DNA of 64,000 bases from assembly GCA_024704765.1 (NCBI GenBank), contig JAKMXF010000066.1, positions 186,001 through 250,000 on the forward strand. The letters run 5' to 3'. Within the stretch, counting starts at the first letter, position 1. Each line of letters starts with the position of its first letter. Of the stretch, positions 1 to 10,255 are shown piece by piece. The notes beneath the pieces were generated by a model that was not told the DNA's origin, did no database searches, and was given only the letters and a program-made list of their open reading frames with translations. The stretch is from Oopsacas minuta. Taxonomy: Eukaryota; Porifera; Hexactinellida; Lyssacinosida; Leucopsacidae. Made by a program: the position numbers and the translations under genes.

Positions 1-1203
1 TCTTCAACTGTATTCGGGAGTTCCTTAATTGTCCCCATTGTTATACCATCCATAATTAAGAATTCTGGAGCTTCTTGGCATAATGGGCAAATATAGCTTG
101 TCTTATAGTTAATGTCTAACATACGTAAGTACCCATTCCATCCATGCTGTAGTATATGATAACTGAAGGTGAGTTCCCTTCCCATTCTCTCAAATTTATT
201 ATTCTTTGCTCTAAATACAATAAAGAGTAACCAGATCAACTTTCTAAAATGAATTTGATTTAATTGGTTATATAATTATGACTACCGACCGTAATAGATC
301 ACTTTCAATCGATATGTATTTCTTTTGTTATTTTGGTATTCGATTGAGTACATAACCAACGGACAAAAAGTATCTAAAATACATACCTCATGTATCCATG
401 TAGTGTATTCCGAGACATCGTCATAAACTCGCTGTATTCAAATAATACTCCATAGTGGATGAAATAGCGATTGTTGACATTCAGCAGTAAATATTTATTT
501 CCTTCAAACACAGAGGTGCATTTACAACTTCCTTCACAAGTGGATGTATACACTAAAAATTGGGTAAATAAGCTAGCTTGAATATTAAACGACAAATAAA
601 AATATATACTATGTAGTATATAATTAAATAACATACCTGTATGTTCTTTTAAATCGAGGACATCATTTTCTGTGTATATAATGATTCCCTTTTTTGCTAC
701 GACTAGACTTTTGGCAACATATTTATGTCCTTGCTCACAATGCAAAATATCTGGTTCAAGATTTGGGGGTAGAAATAATCCTCGTCTTAACTGTCCATTA
801 TATATAATGGCCTGGTTCTTACTAAGTTTAAAAGGAAGATATTGTTTAGATATGGTAGAATAATCAAGAGGTTTCTGAGGAACGGGTAACTGATCATTGT
901 ATTCTGCCATGATTGCCTGTAGAATTAACTTTTCTTGACACATACTACTACAATTGTCGCAATACCACTTCATTTCTTTCCTATATAGGCAATGATAGCC
1001 ATTCTTCAGCAAAAAAATTGTATTTGCACCTAATGTGTAGTAAGTACTGCCAGCATGGGATTTGGATTCGGAATTGTTTAAGGTTCGGAATTCCAAACAC
1101 AATTCATATGCTTGATAATGTGTGCAAGAATTCGTATGACAAGACAAGCATTTCATCAGACAAGTTTCGATCAAAACTTTTTTCTTGGTTAATATTACTT
1201 CAC
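1..1203 (-). CDS. KDZ-transposase-type cysteine-cluster protein, partial (3' end off the window)
   Basis: Three minus-strand exons read in consistent phase: 1203-637, 552-387 and 186-1, with GTATGT donors and AG acceptors (introns about 84 and 200 bp). Order of motifs: an N-terminal Cys/His cluster (CLSCHTNSC, then WYCDNCSS), a middle segment with CEQGHKY, a CEGSCKC knuckle followed by a block ending in YFIHYGVLFEYSEF, then CPLCQEAPEFLIMDG in the last exon. The CxC knuckle, the 'F.HY.LL.EY' block and the 'CP.C...P..LI.DG' block are the pattern I know from proteins linked to Kyakuja-Dileera-Zisupton (KDZ) DNA transposons. The catalytic part would lie beyond the left edge. No ATG fits at 1174 (TTG there), so the gene continues upstream; phases fit a join to 1787-1614. 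It may be a transposon gene or a domesticated derivative. Confidence 0.55.
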
Positions 1204-1464
1204 CTAGAAAATGAAAACACGAATTGAAACACTATAGGATCTGGGAGTACATTTTTCGAATGTTGTGTGCAAATGATTACAAGGCTGCCAAGCAGCGTTT
1301 GATAAAATTGAATACATGGTAGCTAACTTAGCCACCACCTCGCCTAACTAGGCTAAATTCTTTGGTGGCTTAAGGAAAAAAGCTACGGATTTATCGGGAA
1401 TGCTGCCAAGATGTGTAATATAGTATTATGGATTTGTTCGCAGTTGAATTAAATCTATATTATT

Positions 1465-1556
1465 TAATCTCAATTGTTTTTTGTCCGTTGAATACCCCGA
1501 GGCGCAATGCGGCGATTTCATCGCGAAGCGACGAGCCAAAGGCTCGTATACTTGTA
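1465..1556. repeat. Dispersed repeat family R1, copy 1
   Basis: A segment reading ATCTCAATTG, a GTCCGTTGAATA stretch, then CGAGGCGCAATGCG and GCGAAGCGACGAGCC. It recurs almost unchanged at about 24600-24685, and related GC-rich ends occur near 29487-29572. It lies in the inferred intron of the KDZ-type gene. Confidence 0.6.
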
Positions 1557-1613
1557 TAGCATTAGGCTCTGTTCTGATTCGAGGTTCGGATTAGCGAGGG
1601 TCACTGTAGTTAC

Positions 1614-2053
1614 ATATAGGTGTCATACCATTGATTACTTCAAAATCTGACATGAATACTACAGAGCAATCTTGCAAACGCCAAGCCTTCTGTTTATCAG
1701 CAAGCAGATGTACATATTGATATAGTATTGGAATAGTTAGCTCTTCTTGTGAAAAGATTTCAGTGTATACTTCTTTCTTGGGATGACCTAAAAAAGTATA
1801 TTAGGTAGTGTCGTGTTAAATAGTATAACATTCCATGGAAATGGGCCTTTTCAATACGTAACTTACTTGGTACAACTTCAAACTGCTCTTCTGATATTGT
1901 GATATCTACTGGCGAAACATTTGTCTTCGAAATTTCAATTCCTCCAATGTTGAGGGTTGTTGCAGTAATGTCAAATTTCTCCTCAACTATTCTTCGTTTC
2001 CTTGGATGTGGGTGTTTAATTTCAAAAGTTGAGGTAGAGATATTTTCGGCCAT
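1614..2053 (-). CDS. Probable 5' exons of the KDZ-type gene
   Basis: ATG at 2053 opens an exon 2053-1867 (donor GTAAGT), followed by exon 1787-1614 (acceptor TTTTTTAG). The encoded start is MAENISTSTFEIK, with a basic HPRKRR stretch near residue 18 that could be a nuclear localisation signal. If read on past 1614 the frame stops soon after; a donor GTAACT at 1613 would instead join in phase 1 to the acceptor at 1204-1206 and continue into the cysteine-cluster exons. Phase agreement across five exons supports one gene, but the 410-bp intron is only inferred. The alternative is a separate small gene ending near 1590. No recognised domain in this part. Confidence 0.4.
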
Positions 2054-2135
2054 GTTTAAATGGGTGAGAAGGATGAAACTGATTATTTCTTATTGTATGA
2101 GACAGTCAGAGACTTATACCAGAGTACTAATACTA

Positions 2136-2233
2136 TAGTAGACTCTCGTTAATACGTACACAGGGGACTGCCAAAATACGTACTCCTTATCCGGAGTTAC
2201 GCCTTAACCCTGTTCGTATTAACGAGACTCTAT
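2136..2233. mobile_element. Short inverted-repeat element (MITE), pogo/Tigger-like ends
   Basis: Left end TAGTAGACTCTCGTTAATAC and right end GTATTAACGAGACTCTAT are imperfect inverted copies about 98 bp apart. The AGACTCTCGTTAA-type terminus is of the kind seen on pogo/Tigger-related non-autonomous elements. No coding content. Confidence 0.55.
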
Positions 2234-2328
2234 TGATATCGGAATACGTACAATTCGTGATATTACTTTTTCTGACCTACATTCACAATATATATGCATA
2301 CAACAAATTGAATAAATATTTTTACATG

Positions 2329-2388
2329 CATGCGCACAGCACTTAACGGACATGCGCACAGTACTTAACGGACATGCGCACAGTACTT
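2329..2388. repeat. 22-bp tandem repeat, about 2.7 copies
   Basis: Unit CATGCGCACAGTACTTAACGG plus A, repeated at 2329, 2351 and 2373; the first copy differs at one base (AGC for AGT) and the last is truncated. Confidence 0.85.
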
Positions 2389-2751
2389 TTTAATATATGC
2401 GATTCCAACTCTATATCAGATAAGAAGTTGGTACGTTCTTCAGTATCTCATTAGATGGCATTTTGGTTTAATTTATAAACATAAATGTATCGTCATGCAC
2501 CACAGATTGTAATTTTTGATATACTTTGATAGTTACAGATAATTGTTCATCGTAAATGTTGCTGCCTAAAATGATCTAATAATCACGTGACTTAAAGTCA
2601 CCCTGAATAATTCCATTAATGATTTTTACACACGATCAGGATATGTACGAACCACAACACAACATACTTCACATTATATATAGCTAGACCTCCATAATTG
2701 TAATGCATACTTCTACTCTCTATTCATAATTGTTGTATATCCATTCGTAAT

Positions 2752-3909
2752 ATGAATCTACAACTCGTTGTCGTTAGCCTTTCAGCACTCCTGCTCGCTG
2801 TTTCAGGACAGTTATCTACCCTATCTCCCAGCTTCTCCTGGGATGGACATCTATCTACCACTACCAACAGTGCGGTGCAAACTACCATTAGCTTTGCTGT
2901 TGATGCAATCAATCGGTTGGAATACGAGACTTTCTCACTACTTTCAGCAACCGACACCCATTATGTCACTTTACATAGTGAGAATGATAGTGAAACGTTT
3001 TTGGTTACAAACGGAGTGTGCACTAGTTCGCCACACAGTCCTAACATTCTCTTCCCTATCGAACCCAATGTATGGGAACTGTTCGCTGCTGGGGATCAAG
3101 ATCCAATTGGGACGTGGACCTTCACAAGAAATGGCATATGGCACCAGGTGACGATGGAAAGTGGATTACCTGTCTCATTCGCTTATCGTTTAGGTGGTAT
3201 TGTACAAGTTATAACAGTTACAAACTTCTACAATACAACACCTGACGCCTCCTTATTCACTCTCCCCACTGAATGCTCCCATTACGATTGTAGTGCCTGT
3301 TACCAGAACCATCCGTTATCTCTCTTATCTCCTAGCTATTCCTTTCGAGGAGAACTAGTAAGAACTGAAAATGGTGTACAGAAGTTTGACGGCCCCTACT
3401 TTCTAGCTGTTGATGTAATCCGTCAGTTGCAATTCGTTGATGAGACTGTATCATCAACAGGAGGAATTACTTCTGACAACATCAGAATATCTAGTGTAAA
3501 TGATGACATTACGTATTTCAGTGCTAATGAAGTGTGTTATCCTGTGGCATACACCCCTCATGAAATGTTCCCGGTTAGTACCAATGTTTGGCTCTCGTAC
3601 CTAGCTGGAACTGAATCACCCAATGGAACTTATACCTTCATAGATAATTACATAACACACCAGGTGGTGATGGTCAATGGAAAACCTGCGTCATTTTATA
3701 TTACTTTCGCTACTACCGAAATTAATATTACAGTTTCATATTTCAACGACACGACACCTGACTTCTCCACATTCACACTACCTAGTGATTGTTCTGATTT
3801 AACCTGTAACTCCTGTTTCGGCTCATCTGCAGTCAGTGTATCCATTAGTAGCTTGTTGCTACTGACTACACTCCTCATTTACATGATTACAGACTTTACT
3901 ACCCTCTAG
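2752..3909 (+). CDS. Secreted or membrane-anchored protein with two tandem domains
   Basis: Intronless, 385 aa. It starts with a clear signal peptide (residues 1-19, ending VSGQ) and ends with a hydrophobic stretch (about 362-382) after a short Ser-rich segment, fitting a GPI-anchor signal or a single TM. Between them are two homologous units of about 165 residues (roughly 25-190 and 197-355). Each has a conserved Asp-Ala/Val-Ile start, a Cys in the middle, a PNVW or TNVW motif, a G.(W/Y)TF strand, an HQV strand, and an ending NTTPD or NDTTPD then F(T)LP..C. Several N-x-S/T sites are present. The pattern resembles LolA-like domains of secreted animal proteins, but that is a weak impression. 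Likely a cell-surface or extracellular protein; function unknown. A TATA-like TATATATAG lies near 2677. Confidence 0.8.
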   Translation: MNLQLVVVSLSALLLAVSGQLSTLSPSFSWDGHLSTTTNSAVQTTISFAVDAINRLEYETFSLLSATDTHYVTLHSENDSETFLVTNGVCTSSPHSPNILFPIEPNVWELFAAGDQDPIGTWTFTRNGIWHQVTMESGLPVSFAYRLGGIVQVITVTNFYNTTPDASLFTLPTECSHYDCSACYQNHPLSLLSPSYSFRGELVRTENGVQKFDGPYFLAVDVIRQLQFVDETVSSTGGITSDNIRISSVNDDITYFSANEVCYPVAYTPHEMFPVSTNVWLSYLAGTESPNGTYTFIDNYITHQVVMVNGKPASFYITFATTEINITVSYFNDTTPDFSTFTLPSDCSDLTCNSCFGSSAVSVSISSLLLLTTLLIYMITDFTTL

Positions 3910-4578
3910 TTCTCAGTCGCACAGTCATTTTATCTATTTATCGTTATATAAGTTAGGCCAGTCACATTAATGATCGAGTTAATTAGTTATTACGAATTAT
4001 TTAGAATGATTTGGAGACATTTATATGCCAAATTATTATTAGTAATGTTTTTAGGGGAGACTGATTATAGAGAAATTATTAGGCCGTAGAATCCAGATCG
4101 GCCGGTTCGCAATGGTTTGACCGGATGTTTTTCATAGGAATGTTAGCTCTATTGCTGACGGGTAGCTGAGGTTTGGCGGACCGGTTTTATGAGCGTGCTA
4201 CGCTCCTGGGTTTCTAATTAGCAACCTAGGTTGCTAGAAAAATCATTTACTTCATACCAATGCAACCATGTGCGCCGCAGCTCCCTTTTGTAAGGGAGGG
4301 TGTACCTGATTGACTAGGATTTGTCTACCCTCCCTGAATACTAGGATACATTCTCCCTGACATCTATGAGTAAACCTTACTGATTAGGAGGGGTATATCC
4401 TCCCTGATTAGCATAGATATACCCTCGCTGACTGATAGGGGTATACCCAGGTATATCCTCCCAAATTAGAGGACCCTCCCTGAGCCCTCCTCTTTTGTAG
4501 AATTTAGCAACAATTAATATCTACAATAGGTGGTTGACTACTTCATATTCAAAATTATGATTACCAGAGCATTAAATG

Positions 4579-4985
4579 AGCGCGCTTCAAAGAGTGGCAC
4601 GCCAAGTGCGCGCTCCTATTTGAGGAGCGGGATCTGGAGTGCGCTCCTGTTTAATTGCAAAGAATTTACGAATCTCATCGTTATTCTGCATAAAATTTAG
4701 TATTCTTATACTATAAAAAGTGTATGCTGGGACACTTTTGTATAATTCCCATGAAATGGTTCGACGATCCTGTACAATGGTTAACTTCATCCTGATTACT
4801 CAAAATACAATTCTAATGTAAATCTGAAAGAATGAAAAGGAGCGCGATTGGAGCGCGCTCCATTTTTCCTGGAGCGGGAGACGGAGTGTACTAGTTTTCT
4901 GAGTAAGGAGCGGAGGTGGGAGCAGCGCTCCTTTTTTTAGGGCGGAGGAGCGAAAGCCCACTCCATAAAAAGATGAGCGGTTAAT
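4579..4985. repeat. GGAGCG-motif repeat block
   Basis: Clustered copies of GGAGCG and its complement CGCTCC, including GGAGCGCGCTCC palindromes, spread over about 400 bp (for example 4579-4650, 4840-4890, 4905-4985). Subterminal arrays of this kind occur in some DNA transposons, but no terminal repeat was identified. Confidence 0.5.
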
Positions 4986-5035
4986 GCTCCGCCGATTACA
5001 CTAGTATACTGTATCTAAAACGAAATGATGTACAA

Positions 5036-5178
5036 TTTGCATGGAAATAGGAACAATTTCCTCATTGACCACCTGATTTTCCTACAACAATGTAGCGTGA
5101 ACATTGTATTATTAATGTAACTTTGTCGCACGGTGTATGCTGCCCTGTTGTAGCAACAAAGTTGCATCGTGTATGATG
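5036..5178. repeat. Dispersed repeat family R2 (CAACTTTGTTGCATCG motif), first copy
   Basis: Contains AACAATTTCC, AACTTTGTCGCACGGTGTATG and CAACAAAGTTGCATCGTGTA. Related copies lie at about 6440-6640, 8150-8245, 8645-8750 and 11655-11735. The recurring core is a palindrome-like GCAAC(N)GTTGC next to ATCGTGTATG. Probably a non-autonomous transposon family; ends not defined. Confidence 0.5.
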
Positions 5179-8100
5179 GGCTTTACCTAACCTTTCTGAC
5201 CTAGGAGAATTTGGCGACCTCAAATTTACATACGCCTGAACTCAAATCCATTCATAACGTACGGCTTTATAGTGGTCAAGAGTAGCGAAGCTAAGGGATT
5301 GGGCATTTTTTGGTACTAGCATAAAATTTTTGCACACTGATTCTACAAATGATAAAGACCTTTTTACGATCAGGGTTCATCTTGAAGGTCGCATGTATTG
5401 ACCATGGTGGCTATTTTCATGTGTCACCTTGGAACACATTGTGAAGGTTTAATGGAGCAATTATATACGTAGCTAAAATTGATTCATTTATCGTATGGTG
5501 GAGATCTCGGTGACTGGGCCAAATATTTATGTTGAAATGCCGATAAAATTGTTAACTTGATGGCGTATCTTACCTACATCTTATGATTTATTCTTGAAAG
5601 ATAATCGTTTGCATGGAGATAAACAATACAGTAGGAAGTCAGTTGATCGTCTCAAACTATCACATGTATATATCCGTTTGGGGGCAATCAACCGATTTTG
5701 ATTTGGAGACATGATATTCTACATATCAGTATAACATTTCTTGGGCATGAAAGTACTGTTTGTGCGATATTAAACCATTCTGTATATATACTAATATAAT
5801 AATTACTACACTACTATATCCCTAGCGCAAAAATTCGAGGTTGATGGTAGAGAAGGCTATGGATCTACTAACATGTTCAAGTGTGCGAACTACGGAAAAG
5901 AGGCGTGGGGTTCTATTCTAGGATTGAAGACTAAGTAGTTATATAGATTAACAACAAACAATATTCCCAGGTTGTTTACAATATCAAATTCGATTAAGTC
6001 TTGTGTATCCGATTGCCGAAGTACATAGACAATCTTTCTCTGAATTTGAACAATGTTTAGAGTACCTACCTGGTATGAGGTCTAAACCTCTTCTAAAGGG
6101 ATTAAGCTTAAACCATAGTCAAGCCCATTTATTGGAATGCGATAATTGTGTTACTTCTAGAGAGTATAGGTATGTATATGTTATTTGATTATGACCAAGA
6201 TTAAAAGCCCAATACGCAAGAGGGCTTGAAAGTGACCTGTACAGAGTGTAAATGGTTCGAAGCTCTTCAATAAATTGGTAAGTACAAGTCTGGAATTAAG
6301 CCCTCTATAGTAATGGGCTTAAGCCTTTCGAATTTGCCGCTACCCATGCCACTACCGGCCATAGTATACTAAAGGGGTCGTATTGAAATCATGGCCTTTA
6401 TAATAATGGCAAGCTCGCACCCACCATACTGATGCAATATGCAACATTATTGTACCATGTATACTGTAAGGTAATACTTGCATGCAAATGTAACTTGCTG
6501 CATGAAATTGGGAAAGGTTCTATTTTCTTGGAGCATTGTGCCATGTAATTTATATTTTTCATACACCATTATTGCAGCTTGATTGTTACCTTGTTGAGTT
6601 GTATCATGACGTGTATGAAAGGTTTTACGTAACGTCTATATGAAATTGGGAATGATCTAAATGTTCATAGGATTTAGCACAAATTCATTCTATATCTAGG
6701 CTTTTAGGCGTATAGGAGCTCCCAATAATCTATAAAATTTCCTGATTAACAGAATACAGATCTGTTAACATTATGAATATATTCTAGTCCATAGTTTGAT
6801 TAATACACTAAATTTAGTAGGCTGAATAGAGTTCACGAGTTGGCTATTATGAATGTCGTATAAATACAACTGCTAAACTTATATCTCTACTATATAACTT
6901 TCTTCATTACATTCACACAGATCTCTAAATTCTTCAAGGTTTGTTAAAATATTTATAACTGCTAGAATTATATATTGATTTTAGATAAATGTAGTATTAA
7001 CATATTGCTGGTTTGATGCAAACATCATGCTAGAATCATGTGTTTGGATTGTTAACATCATATTTACTTTATACGTATTATTACTACTCAACTAATCTAC
7101 CTCTATATCATCTACTATCAATATAGATGTGTAAATATTTATGTTTGTCAGTAAAAATAATAATAAAATGATATCTCCTGCCTATTTGTCCTAGAAAAAT
7201 GAGAAATAATCAATATTTTACCCATCTGATCGGTTTTGGGCATGTAAAATATAGGGTTTCACGTACATGAAAATATAATATTTTTTATTAAAATCTTTTT
7301 GGGCTAATATGTCTGCAAGACGCTTGCTTTCCACTGTGCCAAATGATTTTCAAATTCATCAAGTATTTTAGCCACAAATACGTCATTATCACTTCCATAT
7401 TTGGTCATTTTTTTGAATTTTCTGAATTTTCTGAACTTTTTCGATTTATCAATCTATGTATTAATAGACTATAGCAGAAAATCGGGGTTGATTTGTGTAA
7501 GTGGGTAGGACAAGGAAGTTTGAAATTCAGGGATCACTAAACACATAGAACGAATTTTAGGCCTGACAAAATTGCCGGATTCATGTCAGGGTTGGAGTTT
7601 AACCCGGGTTAAAGAGGTTTAGCCAGGCCCAGTGGGTAAAACCCGGTTTAAACCGAGTTAACTAGGGTTAATCGAACTATAAAAGTATATTTCCCCCTTT
7701 TAGAAACTCAATTTTAATATTATTTAATTAATACATATATTTATGTGGAATGAATGCTAAAATTCTTACTAAATAACGTCTGGTTTTAAGTCAATTGTAC
7801 GATTACAGATGTTTATTTATAGAGACTTTGAATATTTACTGTGTTTACAATTTAATCAAATTATAGTCTGGAAATCCTAAATTAGAGTCTCAAACACAGT
7901 TTAGGTAGTTTACCCAATTATATGAGGTTTAGCACAGTGTAATTATCAGTTTTTGCCATAAAATAGGGTTTAAACCGGGGGGGTGGGGTGGGGTGGGTTA
8001 AACTAGCCAACCCTGATTCATGTATAAACCTTGATTATATTACCAACAAATTGAAAAAATGACGAAAATTTGACAAAACATCAAATAAATGACTCAACAA

Positions 8101-8970
8101 AAAGATCTAAAGGACTAGGAAACAATTCGTCACGCTAACTATCTTCAACATCGTGTATGGTAAATTTTCCATTCAACTTTGTTGTATCGTGTATGTTAAG
8201 AGCTGCATGGAAATAGAACATGCTCTATTTTCGTGCAACAATGTTGAATTGATTTTCATTATTTATTGTAATTACGTATTACATTGGTTATTACTACTAA
8301 ATTGTTATCTTAAGCAGGATGCTTTATAAATTCTAGAGTATAAACTGGAAATCAATATACGTATACATGAAATTAATAACACAATCGTGTTTTGAAATGA
8401 TAATGAGTTTTTATGAGCTGAGATATACGTATATATAAGGCCATGTAAAGTAATATACTTGTTTCTCATCCACGCCCGCCCCAAATTTTGTCCCCCGTCA
8501 GGAAAGATTATCTTTGTATTTTTTCCAAATTTACTGATAATTCTTTGGTCATAGAGTGTGCAATCCACATTTTACTAGTTGTATAGTTGAAAAATTCAAT
8601 ATGTTAATGCCCAGAGAATGTGGAGAGATAATCGAAGGGTGAAAATATGCAACTTTGTTGCACGAAAATTTTTGTACGAAAATTCTGTGTTTTATCGTTA
8701 CACTGTGCATGTTGTCTTGTTGCATGCAACCAAGTTGCATCGTGTTAAGACACAATCTTCTAAAAACATCATTTATTTGTTGTATTTAACGCTTTCAAAA
8801 CCAATACACACAGCGTCTTAAATTTGTCGTTGTAAGAAAAACATTCAGTATTACAAAACCGTTAATCTCGGCTCCAATTCTAAATTTGATTCTATTTTAC
8901 CGCGACTTAGTGTCTAGGACTCTAGGGTCATATCACACCCCTAAATACAGTAAGTATGACTAGTGTTATG

Positions 8971-9126
8971 CAGTGGTCCGCAACCTTTTCCCATCTATGT
9001 TCAATTTAGGGTTCCACGGATCTCCTGCCATTAATTACAATGCGAAATATTGGAGAGGTCACAGAGCCCTATGATCGCTTATCAATCTCCTTAAGGGTCC
9101 GCGGGCCACATGTTGTGAAACCCTGG
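8971..9126. mobile_element. hAT-like non-autonomous element
   Basis: Begins CAGTGGTCCGCAACCTTTT and ends GTGAAACCCTGGTG, imperfect inverted termini of the CAGTGGTTCTCAACC type common in hAT/Charlie elements. It contains the hallmark GGTCCGCGGGCCACA. It ends about 75 bp upstream of the phosphatase-like gene. Similar termini occur at 41828 and 62720. Confidence 0.55.
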
Positions 9127-9203
9127 TGCAATTCATATTTCCAACCTTATTATATTGCTGAGAACAGTTTTACATACTAACTATATTTTGTTCTAGTTTA
9201 GCT

Positions 9204-10085
9204 ATGGCACAAGAAGGTACTAGCATCTCAGATATAGACAAGTGGATAGAGAAATTGTATACATGTCAGATTCTGGAAGAGAAAGAAGTTAAACAACTCT
9301 GTGACAAAGCTAAGGAAATACTTTCGAAAGAGTCCAATGTAATAGAAGTGAACAGTCCAATAACAGTGTGTGGAGATCTATTTGGACATTTTCACGACCT
9401 GTTGGAGGTGTTCAAGACTGGAGGGAAATGTCCAGACACCAACTACCTCTTCTTAGGCAATTACATAGACCGCGGTACTCACTCTGTTGAGACTGTGAGC
9501 CTGCTGATTGCACTGAAAATCAAACATCCAGATCGTGTTAACCTCTTACGTGGTAACCATGAATGTCGACAGATCAGTAAAGTATATGGGCTCTATGACG
9601 AGTGTGTCAAAAAGTACGGAAATGGAAATGTTTGGAATTTCTTCATGGACCTCTTTGATCACTTCCCTCTGACAGCACTAATAGAAGGACGGATACTCGG
9701 TGTCCATGGAGGCCTCTCACCTTCAATCGAAACTCTGGATGAGATTCGTGATTTGAACCGTGTTCAAGATGTACCCGTTGAAGGCCCCATATGTGACCTC
9801 CTATGGAGTGATCCAGGCGAGCACGAAGGGTTTGTGAAATCGGCTAGGGGAGCAGGACATTCTTTCGGTGCGGACATCACAGCAAAATTCCACCTTAAAA
9901 ACGATCTCAAAGTGTTAACACGTAGTCACAAGGTAGACGTGGACGGGCACCGATGGCATCATGGCAAGCAAGTGGTTAGCATAAACAGTGCATCAAATTT
10001 TGAACATGACAACTACGCTGCAATAATGCAATTAGATGCACAAGTTCACAAGTTCCTCAAGTTTAAACTTTCAGCTGTGGCTTAA
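9204..10085 (+). CDS. PP2A-family catalytic-subunit homologue, probable pseudophosphatase
   Basis: Intronless coding exon, 293 aa (PP2A/PP4/PP6 catalytic subunits run about 305-309). The PPP fold is clear: IDKWIEKLYTC start, GGKCPDTNYLFLG, LLRGNHECRQ, VYGLYDECVKKYGN, LTALIEG, HGGLSPSIETLDEIR, CDLLWSDPG, ARGAGHSFG. Two metal-site residues are changed. The GDxHG motif reads GDLFG (metal-binding His to Phe, about residue 59) and GDxVDRG reads GNYIDRG (bridging-metal Asp to Asn, about residue 85). GNHE, the HGGLSP His, the SHK His and the ARGAG Arg remain. The YCYRCGN substrate loop is replaced by NFEHDN, and the C-terminal YFL tail used for methylation and B-subunit binding is absent. An AG 10 nt before the ATG could be a 5'UTR splice acceptor. 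It may be a diverged retrocopy. The frame is intact, so it may act as a non-catalytic decoy or scaffold (inference). Confidence 0.9.
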   Translation: MAQEGTSISDIDKWIEKLYTCQILEEKEVKQLCDKAKEILSKESNVIEVNSPITVCGDLFGHFHDLLEVFKTGGKCPDTNYLFLGNYIDRGTHSVETVSLLIALKIKHPDRVNLLRGNHECRQISKVYGLYDECVKKYGNGNVWNFFMDLFDHFPLTALIEGRILGVHGGLSPSIETLDEIRDLNRVQDVPVEGPICDLLWSDPGEHEGFVKSARGAGHSFGADITAKFHLKNDLKVLTRSHKVDVDGHRWHHGKQVVSINSASNFEHDNYAAIMQLDAQVHKFLKFKLSAVA

Positions 10086-10255
10086 GTTGGCCCATGAGCT
10101 ACAGATCAACTACCAACTAATCCTACTAGTGGATATTTAGTTTTGTTTGTTGATTGTAACTTTTTGTCTATTTACTTCTATGCTACTACTTTTGATCTTA
10201 GTTTCCCCATTCTTGTTAACTAGACTGTATTTCTGTGAGAGATTGTATCTGCTAA

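Larger units (their letters stand above)
3910..8970. other. Gene-poor interval with repeats
   Basis: No ORF here looks real: the longest is 61 codons, with no homology I recognise. The interval holds a GGAGCG-rich repeat block (4579-4985), several copies of a short repeat with CAACTTTGTTGCATCG, degenerate CCTCCCTGATTAG repeats (about 4290-4500), and a GGGTTTAAACCGGGTT-type stretch (7600-8000). The rest is AT-rich sequence without structure I could name. Confidence 0.6.

Noticed and set aside
374-1174. A single uninterrupted 266-codon frame on the minus strand
   Set aside because: It begins at TTG and reads through an intron of about 84 bp with good GTATGT/TTTTTAG signals; the three-exon model keeps the cysteine-block order.
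6003-6188. 61-codon ORF in the gene-poor interval
   Set aside because: No start context, no homology, and surrounded by repeats.
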